From WTKG01 sp963735005 (GTDB taxonomy: Bacteria > Actinomycetota > Actinomycetes > Actinomycetales > Demequinaceae), in assembly GCA_963735005.1 (NCBI GenBank), contig CAVTJA010000009.1, forward strand, positions 46,917 through 110,916: a DNA stretch of 64,000 nt. The letters are read 5' to 3'. Both the position numbers and the translations under genes were made by a program. This document shows, piece after piece, positions 7,033 through 16,685 of the stretch. Each line of letters begins with the position of its first letter. Position 1 is the stretch's first letter. The notes under the pieces were generated by a model. It was not told where the DNA came from. It worked only from the letters and a program-made list of their open reading frames with translations, and searched no databases.

Positions 7033-8478
7033 ATGGCGACCTTGCGGGACACGACCGATCGCTACAGCCCCATGCCTGACGACGAGCAGGAATGGCTCGC
7101 GGAACTCACCGCGGATTGGCAGATGATCGCGGACCTCGCGTTCGCCGATTTGGTGATGTGGCGACCTGTCCCGGACGGGTTCATCGCCATTGCGCACTGC
7201 CGTCCGTCGACGGGCCCCACGGTCCATTTGGAGGACGTGGTGGGCACCATGGTCCCGGCGGGGCGTGTCGGCGCCCTGCAGCAGGCCTACGAGGGCGGCG
7301 TGAAGGTCGCGTCGCGCGAGCCGCGCTGGAGCGAGTCGTACGCCATGCGGGAGGACGCGTACCCGGTGGTACACGCGGGCAAGACCATCGCGGTGCTCAC
7401 GCGTGAGGTCTCCCAGGCGGTGTCGCGGTCGTCCAGCCGCCTTGAGCTGAACTACAAGGGGGCCGCCGACGAGTTACTCGATATGGTCACTCGCGGCGAG
7501 TTTCCGATCGCGACATCGATCACGGGGCCGCGGCGCGGCGCGCCGCGCGTCGGCGATGGGGTGTTGAGGCTCGACGCCCAGGGCCACGTGAGCTACGCGA
7601 GTCCGAACGCGTTGTCGTGCTTCCACCGCCTGGGCGTGACCGGCACGCTCGTGGGCCGCTCGCTGCCGCGCGTCACGAACGACCTTGTGACGGACAAGGG
7701 CTCGCTCGACGAGACGCTCGCCATGGTGGTCGCGGGCCGGATGCCGTGGCGCGCGGACCTCGAGTCTCAGGGGGCCTGCCTGTCGCTGCGCACCATCCCC
7801 ACCAAGGTCGACGGCGAGCGGACCGGCGCGCTGGTGCTGTGCCGCGACGTATCCGAGCTGCGCAGGCGCGAGCGCGAGCTGATCACCAAGGACGCGACCA
7901 TCCGCGAGATCCACCACCGGGTCAAGAACAACCTCCAGACTGTGGCCGCGCTGCTGCGCCTCCAGAGCCGGCGCGTCGAGGCGCCGGAGGCGAAGGAGGC
8001 GCTCGCCGAGGCCATGCGGCGGGTGTCGACGATCGCGCTCGTTCACGAGACCCTGTCCGGCACGCTCGACGAGCTCGTGAACTTCGACGACCTCGTGTCG
8101 CGGTCGATGCGCATGGCGGCCGACGTCGCGTCCTCCGACGTGCAGGTCAAGATCGTGCGCGACGGCGGCTTTGGACTCATCCCCGCCGCCGCGGCGTCCC
8201 CGCTCGCGCTCGTGGTGACCGAGCTGATCACCAACGCCGTGGAGCACGGCTTCGAAGGCCGCGAGCACGGCACGATCACGGTGAGGGCGCAACGCGACGG
8301 GGACGACCTGCGGGTCGTGATCGCCGACGATGGCGTGGGCATCACGAGCCAGCCCAAGGGGCTTGGGTCTCAGATTGTGACGACGCTCGTGGAGAACGAA
8401 CTTGGCGGTTCGCTCGAGTGGCGCAAGGTGGCTTCGGGTAGCGAGGTCGACGTGCGCGTGAAGATCAAGCAGCGCTAG
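7033..8478 (+). CDS. pdtaS: PdtaS-like cytosolic sensor histidine kinase (HisKA_2)
   Basis: 481 residues, no membrane segment. Residues ~15-150 resemble the GAF-type sensor domain of PdtaS, ~175-285 a PAS domain. The H-H-R-V-K-N-N-L-Q motif (phospho-acceptor His294) marks the HisKA_2 family, followed by an ATPase domain with E-L-I-T-N-A-V-E-H-G (N box) and D-D-G-V-G-I (G1). In mycobacteria PdtaS phosphorylates the RNA-binding antiterminator PdtaR; no pdtaR is in this window. It is convergent with whiB1, the same neighbour as Rv3220c has next to whiB1 (Rv3219). Confidence 0.88.
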   Translation: MATLRDTTDRYSPMPDDEQEWLAELTADWQMIADLAFADLVMWRPVPDGFIAIAHCRPSTGPTVHLEDVVGTMVPAGRVGALQQAYEGGVKVASREPRWSESYAMREDAYPVVHAGKTIAVLTREVSQAVSRSSSRLELNYKGAADELLDMVTRGEFPIATSITGPRRGAPRVGDGVLRLDAQGHVSYASPNALSCFHRLGVTGTLVGRSLPRVTNDLVTDKGSLDETLAMVVAGRMPWRADLESQGACLSLRTIPTKVDGERTGALVLCRDVSELRRRERELITKDATIREIHHRVKNNLQTVAALLRLQSRRVEAPEAKEALAEAMRRVSTIALVHETLSGTLDELVNFDDLVSRSMRMAADVASSDVQVKIVRDGGFGLIPAAAASPLALVVTELITNAVEHGFEGREHGTITVRAQRDGDDLRVVIADDGVGITSQPKGLGSQIVTTLVENELGGSLEWRKVASGSEVDVRVKIKQR

Positions 8479-8525
8479 CGGCCGCGCGGCGCTGGCCTAG
8501 AAGGCGGGGCGCGCGCGGCGGCGAA

Positions 8526-8780
8526 CTACTTGGCTGCGCGGCGCGCGCGTGCGGCGCGGCGCTTCAGCGAACGGCGCTCGTCCTCGGACAGGCCGCCCCA
8601 GACACCGGAGTCCTGGTTGTGCTCCATGGCCCAAGCCAGGCAGGACTCGCGAACGTCACAAGAGTTGCACACCGTCTTGGCGCGCTCGATCTGTTCCAGG
8701 GCAGGGCCGGTGTTGCCGACCGGGAAGAACAGTTCCGGGTCGTCAACGTTGAGGCATGCAGCGCGGTCGCGCCAATCCAT
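8526..8780 (-). CDS. whiB1: WhiB1-type iron-sulfur transcriptional regulator
   Basis: 84 residues. Four cysteines (C9, C38, C41, C47; spacing C-x28-C-x2-C-x5-C) bind a [4Fe-4S] cluster. The G-V-W-G-G turn and the basic K-R-R-A-A-R-A-R-R tail form the sigma-factor/DNA contact region. Short length, the M-D-W-R-D-x-A-A-C-L start and the pdtaS neighbour identify it as WhiB1, an essential nitric-oxide-responsive regulator acting through the housekeeping sigma factor. AGGAG lies about 6 bp before ATG 8780. The 169 bp upstream to the next gene holds its promoter, with no clear -10 box that I would commit to. Confidence 0.93.
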   Translation of the reverse strand: MDWRDRAACLNVDDPELFFPVGNTGPALEQIERAKTVCNSCDVRESCLAWAMEHNQDSGVWGGLSEDERRSLKRRAARARRAAK

Positions 8781-8937
8781 GATTCGCTCCTAGAGGGCAG
8801 GGGGTAACGGCGTCTCGCCATCGAGGGAGTCGGGCTGGAGGCAGGCCTCACGAACCCAACGGCTCTAGGTTCTCATGGTTAACAACAGATGACAAGGGTG
8901 TTTCGCCGTGTTGGCCAAATCTGTCGGGCGTAGCGAC

Positions 8938-8943
8938 TATGTT
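8938..8943 (+). promoter_or_regulatory. -10 box (TATGTT), leaderless small membrane protein gene
   Basis: TATGTT, 6 bp, ATG 8950. This fixes the start 42 bp downstream of the first possible in-frame codon. Confidence 0.5.
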
Positions 8944-8949
8944 GGCGCC

Positions 8950-9348
8950 ATGCCCCAGGATTCCCTAAGCCAGCCTAGCGACCGTCCTACTGTCTGGGAG
9001 CGCGCGGCCGCAGTCGCCGTTGCCTGCGAGGCCTTGGCGGTGCTCGGTTGGGCGACGGCGACGTTTGCGTTCGACCGTGCTGGCGCCGTCGAACGCGGCG
9101 ACACGTCGGGCTTCATCGTGGTCTTTGCCGCCGTGGCGGCCGTCGGGCTAGGGATCGTGGCGCGGGGCCTGTGGGCCGGCGCGCGGTGGGCCAGGGGGCC
9201 CGCGCTCGCGTGGCAGGCGCTCCAGGTGGGCATCGGGTTGGCGAACGTGTTGATCAACCCCGCGGCGGGGATTGGGCTGACGGTTCTTGGCCTCGTGGTG
9301 CTCGCCGGCGTGTGGTCGGCTATTCGCCGCACCGGCGTCGCGCGTTAG
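8950..9348 (+). CDS. Small four-helix membrane protein, unknown function
   Basis: 132 residues with a short polar N-terminus (P-Q-D-S-L-S-Q-P-S) and four hydrophobic segments, the last ending in I-R-R-T-G-V-A-R. I do not recognise a named family, but similar small membrane proteins occur beside FHA/FtsK-type genes in actinobacteria. ATG 8950 was chosen because a -10 box sits exactly 6 bp upstream. Its stop overlaps, tail to tail, the stop of the convergent FtsK/EssC-like gene (9345-9348). Confidence 0.65.
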   Translation: MPQDSLSQPSDRPTVWERAAAVAVACEALAVLGWATATFAFDRAGAVERGDTSGFIVVFAAVAAVGLGIVARGLWAGARWARGPALAWQALQVGIGLANVLINPAAGIGLTVLGLVVLAGVWSAIRRTGVAR

Positions 9349-12314
9349 CCGTCACGCGGCTCCGCGAGTTGGACGACGCTCGCCTCCCGGCCGTCGAGCA
9401 CCACCACGCGTAGCGGCGGGGGCGCCGCGTCGACGAATTCGGCCAAGCTTTCCGGCGCAAGCTCACGAAGCCCCGCCTCCACTGGGCGCGTCACCACCAG
9501 CAGCGCCTCGTCGCGCTCGCGGGCGGGCACCGCGAAAGGCGAGTCGGCTCCGCGGCAATCGGGGTTGGCCGATGCCAGCGCCTGCACGATCGCGTCGCGT
9601 TCGCGACACGGGTCGCCGATCACGATCACGGGCCGGCCAGGCGGCGGCATCCACGGCGCGGCGTCGTCCCCGCCGACTCCCAGGCGACGGCCGGTCGGGT
9701 CGGGCTCAACCGTCGCCGGGAGAGCGGCCACGAGCGGTGCCGGGGGCTGCTCGCCCGCGCGGGCGACCTGCACCTCCCGCCACGTGGGTCCCACTCCCAG
9801 GCGGCCCCTCCCGGGCGCGTCGGGCACGGCGGCCAGCGGCCGCGGCACGCCCCACGCGGCCGCCTCCGCCGAGTCGAGGGCTCCAAGCACCAGTTTTGCG
9901 GTGCACGCCGACGTCAGCCGCGACGGCGCCCCTGCGCCGACCGCGAGCACCGCGCGACCCGCCCCGACCGACCGCACTAGTGCCTCGCCAGCCGTGCCAC
10001 GGGCATGCTCGGTGAGCCGCACCAGCGCCTCCTGGGCGTCGTCGATCACGAGCACGGCGTCTGGCAGCGCCGCCGCGAGCGTCAGGGTCCTGGCGGCCTC
10101 CCGCGGGTCTTGAGGAAGCCACACGGGGGTCATCCCGGCGCGCGCCGCGCCCGCGGCCACGGCGCGGAGTGCGCCCGTGCGGCCGGAGCCGGGCGGCCCC
10201 ACGACGGCTAGCGAGCCCGCGGCCGGCCGCCATGCGGCGGCACCCTGGGTGCGGGTGGCGGGTTCGTCCCATAGCCCGAACACGGCGCGGCCCTCTTCGC
10301 CCGCAGCCAGCCGCGGGTCGTCGGCTTCCAGCGCGACCGGTAGCGGCTCCTGCCACAGCGGCGGCGGGGGCGGCCCCACGATCGCAGACGCCGCGAAATC
10401 CGTGGCGTCGGGCAGGTCCAGCGCGAGGCCCCGCACGGCGATCGGAGGGCTCGGCAACTGGGTGGGCAGCGCGCATTGCACCTCGATGCGCTGCTGGCCC
10501 GTCGCGACGATCGCGCGGCCGGGGCGATCCGTGCCGAGGGCAGCAGCCGCGGGCGTGCCGATGAGGTCCCGCGACTCCGCCTCGGACGCCACGCGCAGGG
10601 CGATGGTGGTGCCAACGTTCGCGCGGATCTCGGGCGTCACCGCGCCGGAAGGCCTCTGGGTGGCGAGGACGAGGTGCAGTCCAAGCGAGCGTCCCTGCGC
10701 TGCCAGCCGCGCGAGGTCCGGCAGAAACTCCGGGTAGCCGGCGGCCAGTTCCTGGTACTCGTCCGCGACCACCAGCAGTCGCGGGGGTGCCCCGCCTGAG
10801 CGCTCCCAGTCCGCGACGGAGGCGAAGCCAGCACGCGCGAGGCCCTCTTTGCGCGCTGTGAGTTCCCGCGCGAGGGCGGCGAGCGCGCGCCTGGCGAGGT
10901 GTGGTTCGAGGTCGGTCAGCACGCCAGCGACGTGGGGAAGCGAGCGGCACGACGCAAGCCCGGCGCCCCCCTTGAAGTCGAGCAGCGCGACCGCAACGTC
11001 GGCGGGCGAGTACTGCCGCGCGATGCCGAGCACGAGCGTCTCGAGAAGCGCGGACTTGCCGCTGCCGGTGGTGCCCGCGACAAGGATGTGCGGCCCGTGC
11101 GCGTCGAGGTCAAGCTGAAACGGGCCTTGCGCGCTCATGCCGATGGGAGCCTTGAGTCCGGGCCGGTGGAGCGTGGCGGGAGCTGGGCGGACGTCGCCCC
11201 ACGTCACCGCCGACGGCAGGGGCTCGTCTTGGGAGCGCCCGGCGATGCGCCGCGCGCAGGCGTCGGCGACGGCCCGGCTGACGTGGGCGGGCGCGACGCC
11301 GCGGGTGGTCCCGGCGCGCTCCCACACGACGCCGCCCTCACCAACCGTCGCCACGCCGTCGTCCCAGGACGCGCCCGCCCCAGCCGCGTCTAGCCTGACC
11401 TTGCCGTCGCCGGGCGCGGCCGGGGGTAGGTGCCCCATCCACGGCTCGACCCACGAGCCCTGCGGCGGGCGCCTGCCCCGGCCGAGGACCAGCGCGCGCG
11501 CGAACCCCGCCGCTGCTTCTGGCGCCCCGGCGATGCAGGTGTCCCCCTCCCAGCCGACGTCTTCTGCGTGTGGGTCGAGAGGGGAGGGCGGCGCCGCGGG
11601 CGTGCGGCCCGACCTCAACCTGCGCGCGAACTCCGGCCCCAGCGCGATCGCTGGGTACGCGAGCCCGATCAGCAGGAACCACCATCGGCCGGTGAGCGCG
11701 GCCATCATGACGCCGCCGCCCGCGGATGCCGCGAGCGGAGCCACCCGCGCCCCGAGCCCTGCGGCCGGGGAGACGGCTTGCGCTTCTGTCTCGGCGCCGT
11801 CCGCGACGTCTACCACGACGAATCCTGTTCTACCCGCCTCGATGCGGTCGCCCGGCTCGAGACGGCGCGGGCGCCCGAGCCGCTTACGCACCCCGCCGCG
11901 CACGTGCCAACTGCCGTTCAGCGATCCGGCGTCGCGGCACGCGAGGTGCGGGTCTGCGGTCAACTCGAGGTGGGTGCGGGAAAGCCGCGGGTCGGCGACG
12001 CCGCGGCCGAGTTCCGTGGCGCGCCCCACCCCGCCGTCTCCGGCCCCGAAGATGCGCCCGGAATCCGGGCCGGAGACGGCGAGCAGGACCGGGCCGCGCG
12101 GGGGAGCGGTTGGCTCGCCGGGCGTGCCGGCAAGGCGCGCGCCGTGAATGAGGGGCCAGGCGCCGGCGGGGTGGTCGGGGTCGAGGGCCACGGCGCCGCA
12201 CCACAACTTGCCGTCGAGTTCCACCCCGTGCCCTCGCGCGAAGCGCGCGATGTCGGCGGCAGTCGCAGCGGACCCCACGTCGAGCTCGAGGTTGGTACCG
12301 ACGGTGATGTGCAC
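9345..12314 (-). CDS. FHA and FtsK/SpoIIIE-domain ATPase (orphan EssC/EccC-like)
   Basis: 989 residues. An N-terminal ubiquitin-like/FHA region (residues ~90-160, with G-R-A, S-R-T-H and S-L-N-G-S motifs) precedes a pair of membrane helices (~190-230). The first FtsK/SpoIIIE ATPase domain has Walker A G-T-T-G-S-G-K-S (~412-420) and Walker B V-V-A-D-E (~515). A second, more divergent P-loop G-P-P-G-S-G-R-T (~705) has V-L-V-I-D-D-A (~752). This is the order of EssC-type ATPases of type VII secretion, but with a single FHA unit and only two ATPase modules. No WXG100 protein, EsaA/EccB/D or mycosin gene is nearby. Substrate is therefore open: DNA pump or protein export. It starts with GTG 12314. 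Confidence 0.82.
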   Translation of the reverse strand: MHITVGTNLELDVGSAATAADIARFARGHGVELDGKLWCGAVALDPDHPAGAWPLIHGARLAGTPGEPTAPPRGPVLLAVSGPDSGRIFGAGDGGVGRATELGRGVADPRLSRTHLELTADPHLACRDAGSLNGSWHVRGGVRKRLGRPRRLEPGDRIEAGRTGFVVVDVADGAETEAQAVSPAAGLGARVAPLAASAGGGVMMAALTGRWWFLLIGLAYPAIALGPEFARRLRSGRTPAAPPSPLDPHAEDVGWEGDTCIAGAPEAAAGFARALVLGRGRRPPQGSWVEPWMGHLPPAAPGDGKVRLDAAGAGASWDDGVATVGEGGVVWERAGTTRGVAPAHVSRAVADACARRIAGRSQDEPLPSAVTWGDVRPAPATLHRPGLKAPIGMSAQGPFQLDLDAHGPHILVAGTTGSGKSALLETLVLGIARQYSPADVAVALLDFKGGAGLASCRSLPHVAGVLTDLEPHLARRALAALARELTARKEGLARAGFASVADWERSGGAPPRLLVVADEYQELAAGYPEFLPDLARLAAQGRSLGLHLVLATQRPSGAVTPEIRANVGTTIALRVASEAESRDLIGTPAAAALGTDRPGRAIVATGQQRIEVQCALPTQLPSPPIAVRGLALDLPDATDFAASAIVGPPPPPLWQEPLPVALEADDPRLAAGEEGRAVFGLWDEPATRTQGAAAWRPAAGSLAVVGPPGSGRTGALRAVAAGAARAGMTPVWLPQDPREAARTLTLAAALPDAVLVIDDAQEALVRLTEHARGTAGEALVRSVGAGRAVLAVGAGAPSRLTSACTAKLVLGALDSAEAAAWGVPRPLAAVPDAPGRGRLGVGPTWREVQVARAGEQPPAPLVAALPATVEPDPTGRRLGVGGDDAAPWMPPPGRPVIVIGDPCRERDAIVQALASANPDCRGADSPFAVPARERDEALLVVTRPVEAGLRELAPESLAEFVDAAPPPLRVVVLDGREASVVQLAEPRDG

Positions 12315-12393
12315 GAGTACGACCGTGCCGGGGCCGCGCCCGCCGCGCTACCGCCGCGGCGGATCTGTGGACAGCGGAGTGTTGACGAGGCGC

Positions 12394-14566
12394 CTAGTTC
12401 TTCTTGCCGTTCTTGAAGGGGTTGCCGAGCTCCCCGGGCCCGGGCACGAATTCGACCGTGCCGTCCTCGTTTGCAGAACCCACGTACCAGTTGTAGTTCG
12501 CCGTCGCCACTTCGCGCGGCAGGCTTCCGAGCGCTCCGGGTGCGAATTTCATTTGCGAGTAGAACGTGGGGTGCTCGGGTGTCATCACCCAGTCGACCTT
12601 GTCGGTGCTGCGGGTGATCACCGCGACGTCGCCGCCCCACGTGTCATAGATCTTTGCCATGTGTTTCGCGTCAATCGACCCGAACACGAGCACCACCGGC
12701 ACGTCGCAGCCGGCGCGCACCGTCCCAAAGTGGGAGCCCGCACCGATCAGCACGGTGGGTCGGTGGTCGATGTACCTGCACAGCAGATCAAGTTGTTCGC
12801 GCGCGCCCGCTTGCTCGACGGTGGTCAGCGCGCTGGTCAGCACCACGGGTTTGTCATCCCCCGGCTTGATGGATAGCCAACTTGTGAGTGGGCCGAGCGC
12901 CACGACAAAGGCCAGGAGCCACGCGACCGTGAGCGCGCGCTCGGCATCCAAGAATCGGGAGACGAGCCGCGGCGCTATCCACTGCCAGGCGACCGCGCCG
13001 GCGATGATGAGCCCCACGACGGCCGAGCTCGACAGCCGACGGATGGCCCATACCTGATCGGCCGACGATCGCGGGCTTCCACAAGTAGAGGAGGGCGGGA
13101 GCCATGAAGCCTGCCAGGACGATGCCCCATAGCGGCTTGTGGGTGAGCATCCGATAGGCCATGACGGCGAAACCCAAGACGCCGAGTACGACCAGCGGCC
13201 AGCCGAGGTACATGGCAACCCAGTTGACCGTCGCCTCCGCGTAAGTGCGGGTGTCGTCAACCTGGAATCCCGCCCGCTGTTGCAGCCAGGCAATGTATGC
13301 GCGTATCGTCTCGGGCCTGTTTTCGTTCCGCGCGGTCATCCAGAACGGACGGCTCGCGAGGACAATCCACACCACCGCGACGACCCCCGCGGCGCCGAGC
13401 CCCCACCATCGGGTGGCGCGAGCGGAGGTGACGACGGCGGTGAGTCGGCCGCCGAGTTTGGCGCGCAGGAGCGCGGCGACGACGACAAGGGCGGCGAGCA
13501 CGAGTGTGGCCCGCTCGTAAGTGGTCTCAAGTGTGGTTGCGCGTTCGCTGAGGCGAGCGACGTACGCGGTGCTCCAGCGTTCAAGGCCCGCGGCACTGAG
13601 GTACACGACGATGCTCTGGGTGCCGAGGAACCCGAGGGCCGCGCCGATGCGCCACAGCGCGTGCCGTACGTTCGACAGCGCCAGCGCGAAGGCGACTCCC
13701 GCAGCCAGCCCGAGCGCGTAGCTGGGGCCGTCGATGCGCGCGAGCGTAGTCCCGGCGCTAGCGACTGCCGCGAACAGGAGCGGCACCGCTTTGCCTCGTT
13801 CGACACCCTGCCACGCCCAGGTGATGGCGGCGACGACGAGCAGCATGGTGAGTGGCTCGGTGTACGCGGCGCGCGACAGCGTGATGTGTGACAGAGATAG
13901 TGCGAGTCCGATGGCTGGAACGAACGCCGCACGGGGGCCCATGAATCGCCTTGCGAGCGCGTACACCGCGAGGATGCCAACGCCGCCGACCACCACGTTC
14001 GCCGTCAGGACGCCAGTAACACCGCCGAGCCAGCCGCCTATGCCGAGGACCGCTGGCAGCATCTTTGCCCCCTGGGGCTGCACCGATTCGCCGTTGTGGT
14101 TCCAGGCCTCGGGGGCATCGGAAATGTAATGTTGGTCGAGCATTGCGACATCGCGCGCGCCGTCGAGCGGCATGTCGGTGCTGCCGTGATGCGAGAGCCA
14201 CATGCCGCTGAGGGTCAGGAACCCTGGGTCACGCCGGACGACGAAGTATTCGGCGGCCCACGCGGCGTTGAGAATCACCCACGTGAGGGTGGCAAGCAGC
14301 GCGACGGCCGATGCCCGTGCGGTCTTGTCGTCGCGCACGCGCGGCACGGCGAATCTCCACCCAAGCGCGGAGATCGCGGCGGCGGTGGGAAAGACTAACC
14401 ACCAGTGGAATTGGCCCAGGTTGACCCACACGCCAGCGGAAAGCGCGAGTGCGACCGAGACGAGGACGATGCGCTCAGGCGCGGCGGCGACCGCACGCAC
14501 GAACGCGCCGAATCGCGACAGTGCCTCGAGCGGGTGTGGGGCGCTCTCAGCGGTGGCGGTGCTCAC
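12394..14566 (-). pseudogene. Polytopic GT-C-like membrane glycosyltransferase, frameshifted
   Basis: Two overlapping frames together make one ~720-residue protein. The first (14566 to ~13065) has ten or more hydrophobic segments with an early acidic-loop region and a D-G-A-R-D / S-H-H-G-S-T-D-M luminal loop. The frame then changes at about 13065, where one extra base in the stretch coding K-P-A-I breaks the expected K-P-A-I-x-A-D-Q-V-W-A-x-R-R motif. The remainder (to the TAG at 12394) continues with membrane helices and a soluble C-terminal domain ending in K-N-G-K-K-N. The layout suggests a GT-C (GT39-like) lipid-linked sugar transferase. GTG 14566 was chosen over ATG 14656, which overlaps the divergent response regulator. 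Removing one base restores the frame, so this may be a sequencing error. Confidence 0.65.
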
Positions 14567-14574
14567 GAGGGGTG

Positions 14575-14580
14575 AGCCTA
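14575..14580 (-). promoter_or_regulatory. -10 box (TAGGCT) upstream of the GT-C-like gene
   Basis: TAGGCT on the minus strand, 8 bp before GTG 14566, giving at most a 1-2 nt leader. Confidence 0.4.
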
Positions 14581-14642
14581 CCTGGCCCGCTGGCCCGCGC
14601 CTAGCGGCGCGCGCGCGCCTTTCGCGCGTCAGGCTGCCCCTG

Positions 14643-14648
14643 TATGGT
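14643..14648 (+). promoter_or_regulatory. -10 box (TATGGT) of response regulator, leaderless
   Basis: TATGGT, 6 bp, ATG 14655. Confidence 0.5.
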
Positions 14649-14654
14649 GTCGGC

Positions 14655-15335
14655 ATGGCAAGAATCGTCTTGGTCGAAGATGACCCGACTATTTCAGAAC
14701 CCTTGACCCGCGCTTTGGGCCGTGAGGGCTACGACGTCGAGTGGTTTGGGATGGGCAAAGAGGGTGCCGAGGCAGCGAGCCGGGCGGACCTCATCATCCT
14801 TGACCTCGGCTTGCCGGACATTGACGGGATCGACGTCGCGCGCCGCGTGCGCGATCAGGGCCTGACGGTGCCAATTCTGATGCTCACCGCCCGCGCAGAC
14901 GAGGTCGACCTCGTGGTTGGCCTCGACGCTGGCGCGGACGACTACGTCACCAAGCCCTTCCGCCTCGCGGAGTTGCTTGCGCGAGTGCGCGCGCTACTGC
15001 GCCGCCGCGCCGGGGGCGACTCCGCGACCGAGATCACCGTCAACGACGTGCGCGTGGACGTCGCGGGGCACCGTGCGTTCCGCGGCGACGAGGAGCTCCA
15101 GCTCAGCGGTAAGGAGTTCGACCTGCTACACGTGCTGGTCGCGAACGCGGGCACGGTCGTGAGCCGCGACACGCTCATGCGTGACGTCTGGTCAGCGGAC
15201 CCAGGTGCCCCATCGAAGACGCTCGACATGCACGTGTCGTGGCTGCGCCGGAAGCTCGGCGACGACGCGAACGACCCGACCTACATCAGCACCGTTCGCG
15301 GCATGGGCTTCCGCTTCGAGTCCGACGAGGCCTAG
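14655..15335 (+). CDS. OmpR-family response regulator
   Basis: 226 residues. Receiver domain with acidic pair E8-D9-D10, phospho-acceptor D50 (I-I-L-D-L), T-A-R switch and K-P-F lysine at ~102. A C-terminal winged-helix DNA-binding domain follows (L-S-G-K-E-F-D-L-L to V-R-G-M-G-F-R-F). It forms a two-component system with the kinase starting 9 bp downstream. The pair is not MtrAB, which is elsewhere in this window; target genes are unknown. The divergent envelope glycosyltransferase gene shares the intergenic region. Start is leaderless by the -10 spacing. Confidence 0.92.
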   Translation: MARIVLVEDDPTISEPLTRALGREGYDVEWFGMGKEGAEAASRADLIILDLGLPDIDGIDVARRVRDQGLTVPILMLTARADEVDLVVGLDAGADDYVTKPFRLAELLARVRALLRRRAGGDSATEITVNDVRVDVAGHRAFRGDEELQLSGKEFDLLHVLVANAGTVVSRDTLMRDVWSADPGAPSKTLDMHVSWLRRKLGDDANDPTYISTVRGMGFRFESDEA

Positions 15336-15344
15336 GGCCGCCGC

Positions 15345-16685
15345 GTGCGTCGTCGACTACGCGTCGCGACGATTTCCGCGGTGGTCGCCGCGGTCATCAT
15401 CCTCGGCATCCCGCTCGCGATATCTTCGGCGCAGCTCGTGCGCGACGACACCGTCGCTGACCTGACGAACCGGACCGAGACCGCCGCGGCCCTGCTCGAC
15501 GGCCGCATCGAGCGCGGCGAGCCCGTGACCGGCGTCGTGCTCAACAACTACGTGGGTGGTCCGGACGCTCAGGACGGCTTCATCACCGTGCGTTTCCCCG
15601 ACAACGCGCCAGCGCCTTACCCGCGCGGCGAATACCTCATGGCTGGCGAAAAGCCGGAGAGGTCCTTCTCGCACGAGACGCACACCCCGTCGGGCCTTGT
15701 GGTGCGCATAGAGGTCTCCTGGTGGGACGTGTTCTTCCGCGCGCTCGAGGCCGTGGGGCTCGTGGTCGTCGCCGGGCTTGTCGCCATCATCGTGGGCGTC
15801 GCGCTCGCGACGTGGCAGGCAAACCGGCTGTCGCGGCCGCTCGTCTACCTGTCGGTGTTCGCCGAGCAGATGGGCGCGGGCCAGGTGAACCCGCGGCTTG
15901 CGAAGTCCGGCGTCGACGAAATCGACCAGGTTGCCGACGAGCTCGTGCGCAGCGCCGAGCGGATGGCGGCGCGCCTGCAGGCGGAACGCCAGTTCTCCTC
16001 TGACGCCTCCCACCAGCTACGGACGCCGCTGACGGCGTTGTCGATGCGGCTCGAGGAAATCGCGTCCACCACCGAGCAGGACGATGTGCGGGTCGAGGCG
16101 GACGCCGCGCTCGACCAGGTCGAGCGGCTCGTTGGCGTCGTGGACGACCTGCTTGGCCGCACCCGCAAGGCGCTCGGCGGATCCACGGAGATGGTCGTGC
16201 TCAATAAGGTGCTACGCCAGCAGCGCGAGGAGTGGCAGCGCGCCTACGCCGACAAGGGCCGCGAGATTGAGTTCGCCGAGACCGACGCGACCGTGTTCGC
16301 GTCGCCCGGAGGCCTTGCGCAGGTGCTCGCGACCCTCATCGAGAACTCGCTGATCCACGGCGGCGGCACCACCACGGTAGCGGTGCGCGAGTCTGGCACC
16401 ACCGCGATCGTGATTGAGGTGGCCGACGAGGGAGACGGCGTGCCCGAGGAGCTCGAGTCGGAGATCTTCAAGCGCGACGTGACCTCGGGCAAGGGCACCG
16501 GGCTTGGCCTCGCGCTGGCGCGTGATCTTGTGACGGCCGACGGTGGGCGCCTGGAGCTCAGGCAGAGCCGCCCCGCCGTGTTCTCGGTGTTCCTGCAGGG
16601 GGTGCCGCGCATGGTCGACCTCGAGGCCGTTGTGCCTCACACTCGCAAGATCAAGACGCGCAAGAAGCGCCGGGGCGACCGCTAG
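15345..16685 (+). CDS. Membrane sensor histidine kinase
   Basis: 446 residues. TM1 near residues 8-28, a ~95-residue extracytoplasmic sensor region, TM2 around 130-155, HAMP (~155-210), HisKA with D-A-S-H-Q-L-R-T-P-L (His223), and HATPase with N box E-N-S-L-I-H-G and D-E-G-D-G-V. The tail carries a short R/K-rich extension (K-T-R-K-K-R-R-G-D-R). It is partner of the upstream response regulator (9-bp gap, GTG start). Its TAG and the stop of the convergent GtrA gene share the palindrome CTAG at 16682-16685. Confidence 0.9.
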   Translation: MRRRLRVATISAVVAAVIILGIPLAISSAQLVRDDTVADLTNRTETAAALLDGRIERGEPVTGVVLNNYVGGPDAQDGFITVRFPDNAPAPYPRGEYLMAGEKPERSFSHETHTPSGLVVRIEVSWWDVFFRALEAVGLVVVAGLVAIIVGVALATWQANRLSRPLVYLSVFAEQMGAGQVNPRLAKSGVDEIDQVADELVRSAERMAARLQAERQFSSDASHQLRTPLTALSMRLEEIASTTEQDDVRVEADAALDQVERLVGVVDDLLGRTRKALGGSTEMVVLNKVLRQQREEWQRAYADKGREIEFAETDATVFASPGGLAQVLATLIENSLIHGGGTTTVAVRESGTTAIVIEVADEGDGVPEELESEIFKRDVTSGKGTGLGLALARDLVTADGGRLELRQSRPAVFSVFLQGVPRMVDLEAVVPHTRKIKTRKKRRGDR

